Program-made: the position numbers and the translations under genes
Notes under the pieces: model-generated
Database searches by the model: none
What the model was told of the DNA's origin: nothing
Seen by the model: only the letters and a program-made list of their open reading frames with translations
From: Variovorax sp. PAMC28562
GTDB taxonomy: Bacteria > Pseudomonadota > Gammaproteobacteria > Burkholderiales > Burkholderiaceae_C
DNA length: 64,000 bases
Direction of reading: 5' to 3'
Assembly (NCBI RefSeq): GCF_014303735.1
Contig: NZ_CP060296.1
Location: forward strand, 1,809,501-1,873,500
Shown: positions 9,103 to 17,808 of the stretch, in pieces
How the letters are laid out: each line of letters starts with the position of its first letter
How positions within the stretch are numbered: position 1 is the first letter of the stretch

Positions 9103-9130
9103 AAAATAGAACGACCGTTCGTTTTATTTT
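9103..9130. promoter_or_regulatory. 28-bp near-perfect palindrome, likely operator for the adjacent TetR regulator
   Basis: The left arm AAAATAGAACGA (9103-9114) and the right arm TCGTTTTATTTT (9119-9130) match at 11 of 12 pairs around a 4-bp spacer. The site ends 9 bp before the regulator's ATG and contains the ACGACCGTTCGT-type core common in TetR operators of fatty-acid genes. Autorepression is the simplest reading. Confidence 0.7.
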
Positions 9131-9139
9131 GTACCACCC

Positions 9140-9817
9140 ATGTCCCTCGATGCCGTTCCCGCCAAAAACGCACGCGCGGCCCAGAAGGGGCAGCAGACCA
9201 AAGCCGTGATCGTCGACGCCGCGCTCAACCTGGCGCAGCAGATCGGCCTGGAAGGCCTGTCGATCGGCGCCGTGGCCGAGATCACGAAGATGAGCAAGTC
9301 GGGCGTGTTCGCTCATTTCGGTTCGCGTGAGGAACTGCAGATTTCGGTGGTGCGCGAGTACCACGCGCGCTTCGAGCAGGAAGTGTTCTACGCCGCGCTT
9401 TCCGTCGCGCGAGGGCTGCCGCGGCTGCGTGCCATGTTCGACAACTGGATGAAGCGCACGTCGGAAGAAATCGACTCCGGCTGCATCTACATCAGCGGCG
9501 CGACCGAGTTCGACGACCGCCCCGGCCCCGTGCGCGATGCGCTGGTCGAGTCGGTCAGCATCTGGCAGGCCGCAGTGTTGCGCGCCATCGTGCAGTCCCA
9601 GGACGAAGCGCACCTCGCGGCCGACGCCGACGCGCGACAGATCGCTTTCGAAACCCACGGCCTCATCCTCGCCCTCCATTACGAAGCGCGCTTTCTGCGG
9701 GTGCCCGGCTCGATCGAGCGGGCCCGTCGCGGCTTCGACAACCTGCTCGAGCGCTGTGCCACGCCGGCTGCGCCGCGCCCTGCCGCCACCAAGCTGCCGC
9801 TCAAGCGCGTGCGCTGA
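9140..9817 (+). CDS. TetR/AcrR-family regulator of the beta-oxidation operon
   Basis: A 225-aa TetR-type repressor. The N-terminal helix-turn-helix covers residues about 18-65 (LSIGAVAEITKMSKSGVFAH), followed by an all-helical ligand domain. It is the first gene of a plus-strand run of acyl-CoA metabolism genes, and a palindrome lies immediately upstream. By analogy with FadR/PsrA-type TetR proteins it probably senses an acyl-CoA and represses this operon; that is inferred from context. Confidence 0.88.
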   Translation: MSLDAVPAKNARAAQKGQQTKAVIVDAALNLAQQIGLEGLSIGAVAEITKMSKSGVFAHFGSREELQISVVREYHARFEQEVFYAALSVARGLPRLRAMFDNWMKRTSEEIDSGCIYISGATEFDDRPGPVRDALVESVSIWQAAVLRAIVQSQDEAHLAADADARQIAFETHGLILALHYEARFLRVPGSIERARRGFDNLLERCATPAAPRPAATKLPLKRVR

Positions 9818-9878
9818 GTCACCCCGTCTTTTCGCCTTTTTTCTCTTCTCTTCGAACCTGCCCAGGAGCCTTTCCCCC

Positions 9879-11675
9879 ATGCCGATCTACAACCCGCCCC
9901 TGCGTGACATGCAATTCGTGCTGCACGAAGTCTTCCACATTGCCGATGAACTGAAGGCCTTGCCGGCACACGCCGACACCGACGCCGACACCATCAATGC
10001 GGTGATCGAAGAGGCCGGCAAGTTCGCGTCCGAAGTCATCTTCCCGCTCAACATCACCGGCGACCAGGAGGGCTGCGTGCTCGACAGGACGACGCATGAA
10101 GTGACCACGCCCAAGGGCTTCAAGGAGGCGTACGCCAAGTACGTCGAAGGCGGCTGGCCGGCGCTGTCGTGCGACCCGGCATTCGGCGGTCAGGGTCTGC
10201 CTTTCGTTGTGAGCCAGTGCACTTTCGAAATGATGAACAGCGCCAACCAGGCGTGGACGATGTATCCGGGCCTCTCGCACGGTGCGTACGAAGCGCTGGT
10301 CGCGCACGGCACCGAAGAGCAGAAGAAGACCTATCTGCCCAAGTTGACCAGCGGCGAGTGGACCGGCACCATGTGCCTGACCGAGCCGCAGTGCGGCACC
10401 GACCTCGGCATGTTGCGCACCAAGGCCGAGCCGCAGGTGGATGGCACCTACAAGCTCACCGGCAACAAGATCTTCATCTCCGCCGGCGAGCACGACATGG
10501 CGCCCAACATCATTCACCTGGTGCTCGCGCGGCTACCGGATGCGCCGAAGGGCAGCAAAGGCATCAGCCTGTTCGCGGTGCCCAAGTACCACGTCAACGC
10601 CGACGGTTCTCTCGGCGAGCGCAATCCGATCTATTGCGGTGGACTCGAACACAAGATGGGAATCCATGGCAACGCGACCGCGCAGATCGTGATCGACGGC
10701 GCCATCGGCTCGCTGGTGGGGCAGCCGCACAAGGGGCTCGCTGCCATGTTCGTGATGATGAACGCGGCGCGCCTCGGCGTCGGCAATCAGTCGCTCGGCC
10801 TCACCGAAGTGGCGTACCAAAACGCATTGGCTTACGCCAAGGACCGCGTCCAGATGCGCTCTCTGACCGGCCCGAAGGCGAAGGACAAGGAAGCCGATCC
10901 GATCATCGTGCACCCCGACGTGCGCAAGATGCTTCTGACCGCCAAGGCCTACGCAGAAGGCGGTCGCGCGCTGCAGATCTTTTGCACCCTGCTGCTCGAC
11001 AAGGAACACGACCATCCGGATGAGAAGGTGCGCAAGGACTCGGGTGAACTGGTCGCGTTGCTCACGCCCATCGTCAAGGCCTTCATTACCGACAACGGCC
11101 ACATCGCGACCCACGCGTGCATGCAGGTGTTCGGCGGCCATGGCTTCATCACGGAGTGGGGCATGGAGCAGTTCACGCGCGACAACCGCATCAACATGAT
11201 CTACGAAGGCACCAACACGATCCAGTCGCTGGATCTGTTGGGCCGCAAGATCCTTGGCAACAACGGCGCATCGCTCAAGAAGTTCGGCAAGCTGGTCGGT
11301 GCGCTGGTGGCCGAAGAAGGCGTGAACGAGAAGATGAGCGAGTTCATCACCCCGGTTGCGGTGCTGGGCGAGCAACTCACCAAGTTCACGACGGAGATCG
11401 GCTTCAAGGGATTCCAGAACCCCGACGAGGTGGGAGCGGCTGCGGTCGACTACTTGCGCGTTGCGGGGCACTTCGTTTTCGGCTATCTGTTCGCGCGGAT
11501 GGCGCAGGTCGCGTTGCGCGAGATCGCCGCGGGCAACACCGATCCGTTCTATGTCGCCAAGCTGCAGACGGCGCGCTTCTACTTCGCCAAGCTGTTCCCC
11601 GAGACCGCGACGCTGATGCGCACTGCGCGGGCCGGCAGCAAGGTGCTGATGGACACGGACGCGGCGCTGGCCTGA
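9879..11675 (+). CDS. Acyl-CoA dehydrogenase (long form with C-terminal extension)
   Basis: A 598-aa acyl-CoA dehydrogenase starting at ATG 9879 (MPIYNPPLRDMQFVLHEV), preceded by CAGGAG. N-terminal, middle (MCLTEPQCGTDLG near residue 165) and C-terminal domains are present. The family signature 'QVFGGHGFITEWGMEQFTRD' lies near residues 417-436, followed by 'IYEGTNTIQSLDL'. An extra C-terminal domain of about 130 aa is typical of the broad FadE-like group in Burkholderiales. It catalyses the FAD-dependent first step of beta-oxidation. Chain-length preference is not readable. Confidence 0.92.
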   Translation: MPIYNPPLRDMQFVLHEVFHIADELKALPAHADTDADTINAVIEEAGKFASEVIFPLNITGDQEGCVLDRTTHEVTTPKGFKEAYAKYVEGGWPALSCDPAFGGQGLPFVVSQCTFEMMNSANQAWTMYPGLSHGAYEALVAHGTEEQKKTYLPKLTSGEWTGTMCLTEPQCGTDLGMLRTKAEPQVDGTYKLTGNKIFISAGEHDMAPNIIHLVLARLPDAPKGSKGISLFAVPKYHVNADGSLGERNPIYCGGLEHKMGIHGNATAQIVIDGAIGSLVGQPHKGLAAMFVMMNAARLGVGNQSLGLTEVAYQNALAYAKDRVQMRSLTGPKAKDKEADPIIVHPDVRKMLLTAKAYAEGGRALQIFCTLLLDKEHDHPDEKVRKDSGELVALLTPIVKAFITDNGHIATHACMQVFGGHGFITEWGMEQFTRDNRINMIYEGTNTIQSLDLLGRKILGNNGASLKKFGKLVGALVAEEGVNEKMSEFITPVAVLGEQLTKFTTEIGFKGFQNPDEVGAAAVDYLRVAGHFVFGYLFARMAQVALREIAAGNTDPFYVAKLQTARFYFAKLFPETATLMRTARAGSKVLMDTDAALA

Positions 11676-11697
11676 CCCCTCAAAACACTGCAAGCAT

Positions 11698-12144
11698 ATG
11701 AAGCACACCAAGCAACTTCTCGTCCTCCCGCTGTTGTTGGCCGCCATGGTCGGTTCTGCCCTGGCGCAGTCGTCACCCGTCGGCCTCTGGCGCAACGTCG
11801 ACGACAAGACCGGTGAAACGAAGGCCGAGATCCGCATTGTTGAGAAGAGCGGGGCGCTCGATGGGCGCATCGAGAAGTCATTGAAGAAAGACTCCGCGGC
11901 TGACTCGGTGTGCGAAGAATGCGCCGACGAGCGCAAGGGCAAGCCCATCGTCGGGCTCGACATCATCCGCGGCGGCAAGAAGGTCGAAGGCAAGGACGTC
12001 TGGGAAGGCGGCAAGATTCTCGACCCCGAGAACGGCAAGGAATACCGCGCCAGCTTCACCCCCATCGACGGCGGCAGGAAGCTGGAAGTGCGGGGCTATC
12101 TCGGGCCGTTCTGGCGAACTCAGACGTGGCTGCGCGCCCAATGA
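11698..12144 (+). CDS. Exported DUF2147 protein
   Basis: A 148-aa protein with a clear signal peptide: Lys-rich start, hydrophobic core LLVLPLLLAAMVGSA, and a cleavage site after ALA near residue 23. The DUF2147 domain follows ('PVGLWRNVDDKTGETKAEIR' to the end), a small beta-rich periplasmic domain of unknown function. It sits inside the acyl-CoA operon, and its TGA overlaps an ATGA in front of the next gene. DUF2147 genes recur in such operons in related bacteria as far as I recall, but no biochemical role is known to me. Confidence 0.85.
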   Translation: MKHTKQLLVLPLLLAAMVGSALAQSSPVGLWRNVDDKTGETKAEIRIVEKSGALDGRIEKSLKKDSAADSVCEECADERKGKPIVGLDIIRGGKKVEGKDVWEGGKILDPENGKEYRASFTPIDGGRKLEVRGYLGPFWRTQTWLRAQ

Positions 12145-12161
12145 CCCCTATTGAAGAAATC

Positions 12162-14573
12162 ATGTCCACATTCAATGTAAAAAAAGTCGCCGTGCTCGGT
12201 GCCGGCGTCATGGGCGCGCAGATCGCGGCGCATCTCGTCAACGTGCGCGTGCCGGTCGTGCTGTTCGACCTCCCCGCGAAAGAAGGGTCTAAGAACGGCA
12301 TCGTCACGCGCGCCATCGACAACCTGAAGAAGCTCAAGCCGGCCCCGCTCGGCGACGTGGCCGATGCGGCGTTGATCGAAATTGCCAACTACGAGGACGA
12401 CCTGGCCAAGCTGGGCGAATGCGATCTGGTGATCGAAGCGATCGCCGAGCGCATGGACTGGAAACTCGACCTGTACAAGAAGATCGCGCCGCACGTCGCC
12501 AAGCACGCGATCCTGGCGTCGAACACCTCGGGCCTCTCGATCACCAAGTTGAGCGAGGCGTTGCCCGAACAATTGAAGCCACGCTTCTGCGGAATTCACT
12601 TCTTCAACCCGCCGCGCTACATGTTCCTGGTCGAGCTGATCAACACGCCGACCACGCAGCCCGTGGTGCTCGATCAGCTTGAAACTTTCGTCACCAGTAC
12701 GCTCGGCAAGGGCGTGGTGCGAGCGCACGACACGCCCAACTTCATCGCGAATCGCGTGGGTATCGCCGGCATGCTGGCGACGTTGAAGGAAGTCGAGAAG
12801 TTCGGCCTCACGCCGGACATCGTCGACGACCTGACGGGTAAGAAACTCGGCCGCGCCAGCTCGGGCACTTTCCGCACTGCCGACGTGGTGGGCCTCGACA
12901 CGTTGGCGCACGTGGTCAAGACCCTGCAGGACAATCTGAACGCCGAGAGCGATCCGTTCTATGCCAACTTCACGACGCCGCCGGTGCTCGCCAAGTTGCT
13001 GGATTTGGGCAACTTGGGGCAGAAGACCAAGGCCGGCTTCTTTAAGAAAGTCGGTCGCGACATCCTGCGCTTCGACCTGAAGGCCAATGAAGGCCAGGGT
13101 GGTTACGTGCCTTCCGGCGAGAAGGCGGACGAGGTCTACGGCCGCATGTTGAAACGCCCACCGGCGGAGCGGCTGAAGCTGCTGCGCGAAAGCGACGGCG
13201 CACAAGGCCAGTTCCTGTGGGCGATCCTGCGCGACAGCTTTCACTACGCCGCGGTGCATCTGGCGACCATCGCCGAGAGCGCGCGCGACGTCGACTTCGC
13301 GATGCGTTGGGGCTTCGGCATGAAGCAAGGTCCGTTCGAGCTGTGGCAGGAAGCGGGATGGCTGCAAGTCGCCAAGTGGATTCAGGAAGACATCGATGCC
13401 GGCAAGGCGCTGAGCACGGTGGCGCTGCCGAAGTGGGTGTTCGAAGGTGCCGTCGCCAAGGCTGGCGGCGTGCACACACCCGAAGGTTCGTGGAGTGCAT
13501 CGCAAGGTCAGTTCGTGCCGCAACGCAAGCTGCCAGTGCATGCGCGCCAGTTGTTCCCCGAGAGCGTGCTGGGCGCCAATGCCGTCGATGCCAACCAGGC
13601 CGGCACCCCGATCAGCGACGAAGGCGATGTGCGCGTGTGGACGCTCGATGGCGACGTGCTCATCGCCAGCATCCATTCGAAGATGCATGCGATCAGCCCC
13701 GACGTGGCCGAGGCGCTGGGCGCCGCGGTCGAGCTGGCCGAAGCCGAATACAAGGGCCTGGTGATCTGGTCGCCCGACGAGATGTTCTCTGTCGGCGCCG
13801 ACCTGCAGGCGATGCTGCCGGCCTTCGTGGTCGCCGGCATCGGCGCGGTGGAAGGGGCAGAGGCCGAGTTGCAAAACGTCATGCTGAAGATTCGGTACGC
13901 CAGCGTGCCGGTGGTCTCGGCGGTTCGCGGCCTGGCACTGGGCGGCGGTTGCGAGCTGGCGGTGTATTGCGCAAAGCGTGTCGTCGCGATGGAAAGCTAC
14001 ATCGGCCTGGTGGAAGTCGGCGTCGGCCTCATCCCCGGTGCCGGTGGCCTGACATACATCGCGCGCCGCGCAGCCGAGAACGCCGCCGCCTCGACCGGCA
14101 GCGACCTGCTGCCCTTTTTGACCGAAGGCTTTACCGCGGCCGCGATGGCCAAGGTAGGCACGGGCGCGCTCGATTCGAAGAAGCTCGGCTACCTGCTCGA
14201 CAGCGACGTGATCGTGCCGAACAAGGACGAGCTTCTCTACGTCGCGCTGCAGCAGACGAAGGCGATGGCCGATGCCGGCTACCGCGCGCCGTTGCGCCGC
14301 ACATTCCGCGTGGCCGGCCGAAGCGGCGCTGCGACGATCAAGGGGCAGCTGGTCAACATGCGCGACGGCGGCTTCATCAGCGCGCACGACTTCCATATCG
14401 CCAGCCTGATCGCCGGCGTGGTCACGGGCGGCGACATCGATGCCGGCTCACTGGTGACCGAGGCGTATCTGATGACGCTGGAACGCAAGGCCTTCTGCTC
14501 GCTGATCGCCCATCCGAAGACGCAGGAACGGATCATGGGGATGCTGAGCACGGGCAAGCCTGTGCGGAACTGA
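12162..14573 (+). CDS. 3-hydroxyacyl-CoA dehydrogenase/enoyl-CoA hydratase fusion (FadN-type)
   Basis: An 803-aa bifunctional beta-oxidation enzyme. The NAD-binding motif 'VAVLGAGVMGAQIA' opens the protein, followed by the hydroxyacyl-CoA dehydrogenase catalytic region ('GIHFFNPPRYM'). A crotonase-like domain lies at about residues 495-735, with the oxyanion-hole segments 'SVGADLQAML' and 'RGLALGGGCELAVY'. The order (dehydrogenase first, hydratase second) is the reverse of E. coli FadB and matches FadN-type proteins. The start at ATG 12162 is preferred because the Rossmann strand begins there; an upstream ATG at 12141 overlaps the DUF2147 stop. Confidence 0.9.
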   Translation: MSTFNVKKVAVLGAGVMGAQIAAHLVNVRVPVVLFDLPAKEGSKNGIVTRAIDNLKKLKPAPLGDVADAALIEIANYEDDLAKLGECDLVIEAIAERMDWKLDLYKKIAPHVAKHAILASNTSGLSITKLSEALPEQLKPRFCGIHFFNPPRYMFLVELINTPTTQPVVLDQLETFVTSTLGKGVVRAHDTPNFIANRVGIAGMLATLKEVEKFGLTPDIVDDLTGKKLGRASSGTFRTADVVGLDTLAHVVKTLQDNLNAESDPFYANFTTPPVLAKLLDLGNLGQKTKAGFFKKVGRDILRFDLKANEGQGGYVPSGEKADEVYGRMLKRPPAERLKLLRESDGAQGQFLWAILRDSFHYAAVHLATIAESARDVDFAMRWGFGMKQGPFELWQEAGWLQVAKWIQEDIDAGKALSTVALPKWVFEGAVAKAGGVHTPEGSWSASQGQFVPQRKLPVHARQLFPESVLGANAVDANQAGTPISDEGDVRVWTLDGDVLIASIHSKMHAISPDVAEALGAAVELAEAEYKGLVIWSPDEMFSVGADLQAMLPAFVVAGIGAVEGAEAELQNVMLKIRYASVPVVSAVRGLALGGGCELAVYCAKRVVAMESYIGLVEVGVGLIPGAGGLTYIARRAAENAAASTGSDLLPFLTEGFTAAAMAKVGTGALDSKKLGYLLDSDVIVPNKDELLYVALQQTKAMADAGYRAPLRRTFRVAGRSGAATIKGQLVNMRDGGFISAHDFHIASLIAGVVTGGDIDAGSLVTEAYLMTLERKAFCSLIAHPKTQERIMGMLSTGKPVRN

Positions 14574-14589
14574 CGATGTATTCCTCTTC

Positions 14590-14625
14590 CTCCTTCCCCC
14601 TTTGGGGGAAGGCAGGGATGGGGGC
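14590..14625 (+). repeat. Left copy of a 36-bp inverted repeat flanking the DUF559 gene
   Basis: CTCCTT, CCCCC-TTT-GGGGG, AAGGCAGGGATGGGGGC. The C5/G5 part forms its own small hairpin. The sequence is repeated in inverse orientation at 14992-15027 with 32 of 36 bases identical. It lies between the FadN-type stop and the DUF559 start. Confidence 0.85.
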
Positions 14626-14633
14626 AGCAACCG

Positions 14634-15059
14634 ATGCAAAACCAATCCACTCCCAACGCGCAGAGAAATGCTCGTGTCCTTCGGCGCGAGATGACGGAAA
14701 CCGAGCGCAAGCTCTGGACCGGACTACGCAGCGAACAGTTGGGGGTGAAGTTCCGCCGACAGCATCCACTCGGTAACTACATCGCGGACTTCGCCTGTCT
14801 CGACCCGAAATTGATCATCGAACTCGATGGCTCTCAGCATCTTCAGCAGCAGAGTTACGACGCGACGCGAACTGCATTTTTTCGCAGCCAGGGCTTTGCT
14901 GTGCTTCGCTTTGCGTCGAATGAACCGTTTATCAATCTGGTGGGAGTGCTTCAGGCGATTGCACACCGCTTGGACGCCATGAGCGCCGCGAGCCCCCATC
15001 CCCGCCTTCCCCCACTGGGTGAAGGAGCAACACAAGATACGAGCACCATCACGCCATGA
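14634..15059 (+). CDS. DUF559 (Vsr-like endonuclease fold) protein
   Basis: A 141-aa DUF559 protein. The core 'TETERKLWTGLRSEQLGVKF', then 'FRRQHPLGNYIADFACLDPK' and 'LIIELDGSQH' contain the D...E-x-D/Q-H pattern of PD-(D/E)xK/Vsr-like nucleases. The last ~25 residues (starting SPHPRLPPLGEG) are encoded by the right-hand inverted repeat, so the ORF ends inside repeat DNA. The TGA overlaps the thiolase ATG (ATGA). The gene has no evident link with beta-oxidation and looks inserted. Biochemical role is unproven for the family. Confidence 0.85.
   Translation: MQNQSTPNAQRNARVLRREMTETERKLWTGLRSEQLGVKFRRQHPLGNYIADFACLDPKLIIELDGSQHLQQQSYDATRTAFFRSQGFAVLRFASNEPFINLVGVLQAIAHRLDAMSAASPHPRLPPLGEGATQDTSTITP
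14992..15027 (-). repeat. Right copy of the 36-bp inverted repeat flanking the DUF559 gene
   Basis: This is the reverse complement of the copy at 14590-14625 with four mismatches. It overlaps the 3' end of the DUF559 coding sequence and ends about 29 bp before the thiolase start. Confidence 0.85.
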
Positions 15060-16252
15060 AACAACTCCAGGACGCCTACATCGTCTCCGCCACGCGCACG
15101 CCCATCGGCAAATCGCACCGCGGTTTCTTCCGCAACTACCGGCCCGACGACCTGCTCGCGACCACCTTGCGCGCCGCACTCGCGCAGGTGCCGCGGCTCG
15201 ACCCCAAGGCCATCGAAGACATCATCTGCGGTTGTGCCATTCCGGAGTCGCAGCAAGGCTTGAACATCGCGCGCATCGGCGCGGTATTGGCAGGGTTGCC
15301 GAACAGCATCGGCGGCATCACGGTGAATCGTTTTTGCGCGTCGGGCCTTTCTGCGGTGCAGATGGCGGCCGACCGCATTCGCGTGGGCGAGGCCGACGTG
15401 ATGATCGCGGCCGGCGTCGAGAGCATGAGCATGGTGCCGATGATGGGCAACGCGCCTTCCTTGTCGCCTTCGATCTTCGAGCGCGAAGGGGACGTCGGCA
15501 TTGCTTACGGCATGGGCCTGACGGCCGAGAAGGTTGCGCAGCAATGGAAGGTGAGCCGCGACGCGCAGGATGCGTTTGCGCTCGCATCGCATCAGAAGGC
15601 ACTGGCCGCGCAGAAGGCCGGGGAATTCGCCGACGAGATCACGCCCATCGAAGTGACCGATCGTGCGCCCGATCTTGAAACCGGCGAGTCGATCGCGAAG
15701 AGCCGCATCGTGAGCCTCGACGAAGGCGCGCGCCCGGACACGTCGATCGAAGGCCTGGCCAAACTGCGCACCGTGTTCGCCGCCCGCGGCACGGTCACGG
15801 CCGGTAACAGCTCACAGACCTCCGACGGCGCCGGCGCGCTCATCCTCGCCAGCGAAAAAGCCTGCAAGCAATATGACCTGACGCCGCTCGCGCGCTTCGT
15901 CAGCTTCGCCAGCAAGGGCGTGCCACCGCACATCATGGGCATCGGGCCGATCGAGGCGATTCCAGCTGCATTGCGATATGCCGGACTGAAGCACGAAGAC
16001 ATCGACTGGTTCGAGCTGAACGAAGCTTTCGCGGCGCAATCGCTGGCGGTCATCAACACGCTCGGACTCGACCCGAGCAAGGTGAATCCGATGGGCGGCG
16101 CGATCGCGCTCGGTCATCCGCTCGGCGCGACCGGCGCTATCCGTTCGGCGACAGTCGTTCATGCGCTACGGCGCAAGAATCTGAAGTACGGCATGGTCAC
16201 GATGTGCGTGGGCATGGGGCAGGGCGCCGCAGGAATTTTCGAAAGAGTCTGA
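15056..16252 (+). CDS. Acetyl-CoA C-acyltransferase (3-ketoacyl-CoA thiolase, FadA-like)
   Basis: A 398-aa thiolase. The active-site Cys94 lies in 'VNRFCASGLSAVQ', the catalytic His in 'GHPLGATGAI', and the second Cys in 'MCVGMGQGAAGIFE' near the C-terminus. It performs the last step of beta-oxidation, CoA-dependent cleavage of 3-ketoacyl-CoA. It is the natural partner of the FadN-type enzyme, from which it is now separated by the DUF559 cassette. The ATG overlaps the DUF559 stop. Confidence 0.93.
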   Translation: MKQLQDAYIVSATRTPIGKSHRGFFRNYRPDDLLATTLRAALAQVPRLDPKAIEDIICGCAIPESQQGLNIARIGAVLAGLPNSIGGITVNRFCASGLSAVQMAADRIRVGEADVMIAAGVESMSMVPMMGNAPSLSPSIFEREGDVGIAYGMGLTAEKVAQQWKVSRDAQDAFALASHQKALAAQKAGEFADEITPIEVTDRAPDLETGESIAKSRIVSLDEGARPDTSIEGLAKLRTVFAARGTVTAGNSSQTSDGAGALILASEKACKQYDLTPLARFVSFASKGVPPHIMGIGPIEAIPAALRYAGLKHEDIDWFELNEAFAAQSLAVINTLGLDPSKVNPMGGAIALGHPLGATGAIRSATVVHALRRKNLKYGMVTMCVGMGQGAAGIFERV

Positions 16253-16334
16253 GCTTCGAGGCCATCGGCAAGATCGGCCATATCGGAAAACGACGGCGCT
16301 GCAAACAACGAAAACAACGAAGAGACGGACACCG

Positions 16335-17168
16335 ATGACAGAGCATCCCTTCGACAAGGCATTGGCGCTGAAGCACAGCGATCTGCGCGTCGGCCAGTTC
16401 GCCGGCGCCACCAGCCCGGATTACTGGAACATGGTCGGCCCGTTCGGCGGCATGACCGCGGCGCTCGTGCTGCAGTCGGTGCTGCAGCACCCGGACCTGC
16501 TGGGCGCGCCGATCGCGTTGACGGTGAACTTCGCGGCCGCCATCTCGGCTGGGCCGTTCGAAGTGCAAGCCATCGCAGTGCGCACCAATCGGTCGACGCA
16601 GCACTGGACGGTGCACATCAGCCAGCCCGACGCCGACGGTGCACCGCAAGTGAACACCACCGCGACGGTCGTCACCGCCGTGCGGCGCGAGACCTGGAGT
16701 CAGAACGATTTGCCCATGCCCGACGTGCCGCCGCCTGAAAAGGTGTCGCGCATGAGCATCGGCCCGGCAGGCGTCGCGTGGATTCAGCTGTACGACATGC
16801 GCCCGGTCAGCGGTGCGGTGCCGACGATGTGGGACGGCAGCGGCGAGCACAGCGAAACTGTTTTGTGGCTGCGCGACGCCCAACCGCGTGCGCTCGATTT
16901 CGCATCGCTCACTGCCATGAGCGACATGTTCTATCCGCGCGTCTGGCTGCGTCGCGCCAAAGTCGTGCCGGCCGGCACGGTGTCTATCACGACCTACTTC
17001 CACACCAGCGCAGCGCAATTGGCCGAGGTCGGCTCCGGCTATCTGCTGGGCCGCGCGAGCGCACAGCAGTTTCGCAACGGCTTTTTCGACCAGACGGCCG
17101 AACTCTGGAGCGAAGAAACCGGTGCGCTGCTGGTGACATCGAATCAGATCGTCTATTACAAAGAATGA
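16335..17168 (+). CDS. Acyl-CoA thioesterase, double hotdog (TesB-like/4HBT_3) family
   Basis: A 277-aa protein resembling the two-hotdog thioesterase family. The N-terminal 'GPFGGMTAALVLQSVLQHP' around residues 36-54 matches the first helix of the fold, and the second half has 'GSGYLLGRASAQQFRNGFFDQ'. Such enzymes hydrolyse acyl-CoA and probably relieve CoA sequestration during fatty-acid breakdown. It lies 82 bp after the thiolase and 16 bp before the isomerase-like gene, still in the same operon direction. Confidence 0.8.
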   Translation: MTEHPFDKALALKHSDLRVGQFAGATSPDYWNMVGPFGGMTAALVLQSVLQHPDLLGAPIALTVNFAAAISAGPFEVQAIAVRTNRSTQHWTVHISQPDADGAPQVNTTATVVTAVRRETWSQNDLPMPDVPPPEKVSRMSIGPAGVAWIQLYDMRPVSGAVPTMWDGSGEHSETVLWLRDAQPRALDFASLTAMSDMFYPRVWLRRAKVVPAGTVSITTYFHTSAAQLAEVGSGYLLGRASAQQFRNGFFDQTAELWSEETGALLVTSNQIVYYKE

Positions 17169-17184
17169 CAGGAGACACCGAGAC

Positions 17185-17778
17185 ATGACCGACAAGACCA
17201 TCGAGTTCTACTTCGACTTCGGCAGCCCGGCTGCTTACCTCGCGGCGACGCAGCTGCCGCACATCGCAGCCGACACCGGCGCCACACTGGCATGGAAGCC
17301 GATGCTGTTGGGAGGCGTGTTCCAGGCCACCGGCAATCACTCGCCAGCCGACATCAAGCCCAAAGGGCCGTACATGAACGCCGATCTGAAGCGCTTTGCC
17401 AAGCGCTACGGCGTGCCGTTCGCGCACAACCCGCACTTCCCCATCAACACGCTGCTGCTGATGCGTGGCGCGACCGGCGTGCAGATGCAGCAGCCCGAGC
17501 GCTTTGCCAGCTACGCCGACGCGGTGTTCCAGGCGATATGGGTCGACGGAATGAACATGAACGACCCCGCCACGGTAGGTGGCGTGTTGCAGGCCGCTGG
17601 TTTCGACGCGGCCGAACTGGTCGCTCTGGCCAACGCACAAGCGACCAAAGACCAGCTCAAGGCCACGACGCAAGAAGCCGTGACGCGCGGCGTTTTCGGC
17701 GCCCCGACGATGTTCGTCGGCGACGACATGTTCTGGGGCCAGGACCGTCTGGATTTCGTGCGCGAAGCCCTGGCCTGA
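17185..17778 (+). CDS. DsbA-family protein, 2-hydroxychromene-2-carboxylate isomerase-like
   Basis: A 197-aa thioredoxin-fold protein of the kappa-class GST/DsbA type. The N-terminus 'IEFYFDFGSPAAYLAATQL' has the Ser-Pro that replaces the CXXC of true DsbA, and 'GVFGAPTMFVGDDMFWGQDR' is the conserved C-terminal segment. Relatives isomerise 2-hydroxychromene-2-carboxylate with glutathione. In a beta-oxidation operon the real substrate may be different. There is no signal peptide, so it is cytosolic. Confidence 0.85.
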   Translation: MTDKTIEFYFDFGSPAAYLAATQLPHIAADTGATLAWKPMLLGGVFQATGNHSPADIKPKGPYMNADLKRFAKRYGVPFAHNPHFPINTLLLMRGATGVQMQQPERFASYADAVFQAIWVDGMNMNDPATVGGVLQAAGFDAAELVALANAQATKDQLKATTQEAVTRGVFGAPTMFVGDDMFWGQDRLDFVREALA

Positions 17779-17808
17779 CCCTAATCCACTCCACATCGAA
17801 ACACTGAC

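Noticed and set aside
12120..14396. 758-aa open frame on the minus strand opposite the FadN-type gene
   Set aside because: Composition is His/Arg/Gln-rich without any domain, and it lies exactly antisense to a recognised enzyme. It is a by-product of high GC content.
14590..15027. Insertion sequence with transposase
   Set aside because: The inverted repeats are real, but the enclosed ORF is DUF559 and not a known transposase, and no target-site duplication could be made out.
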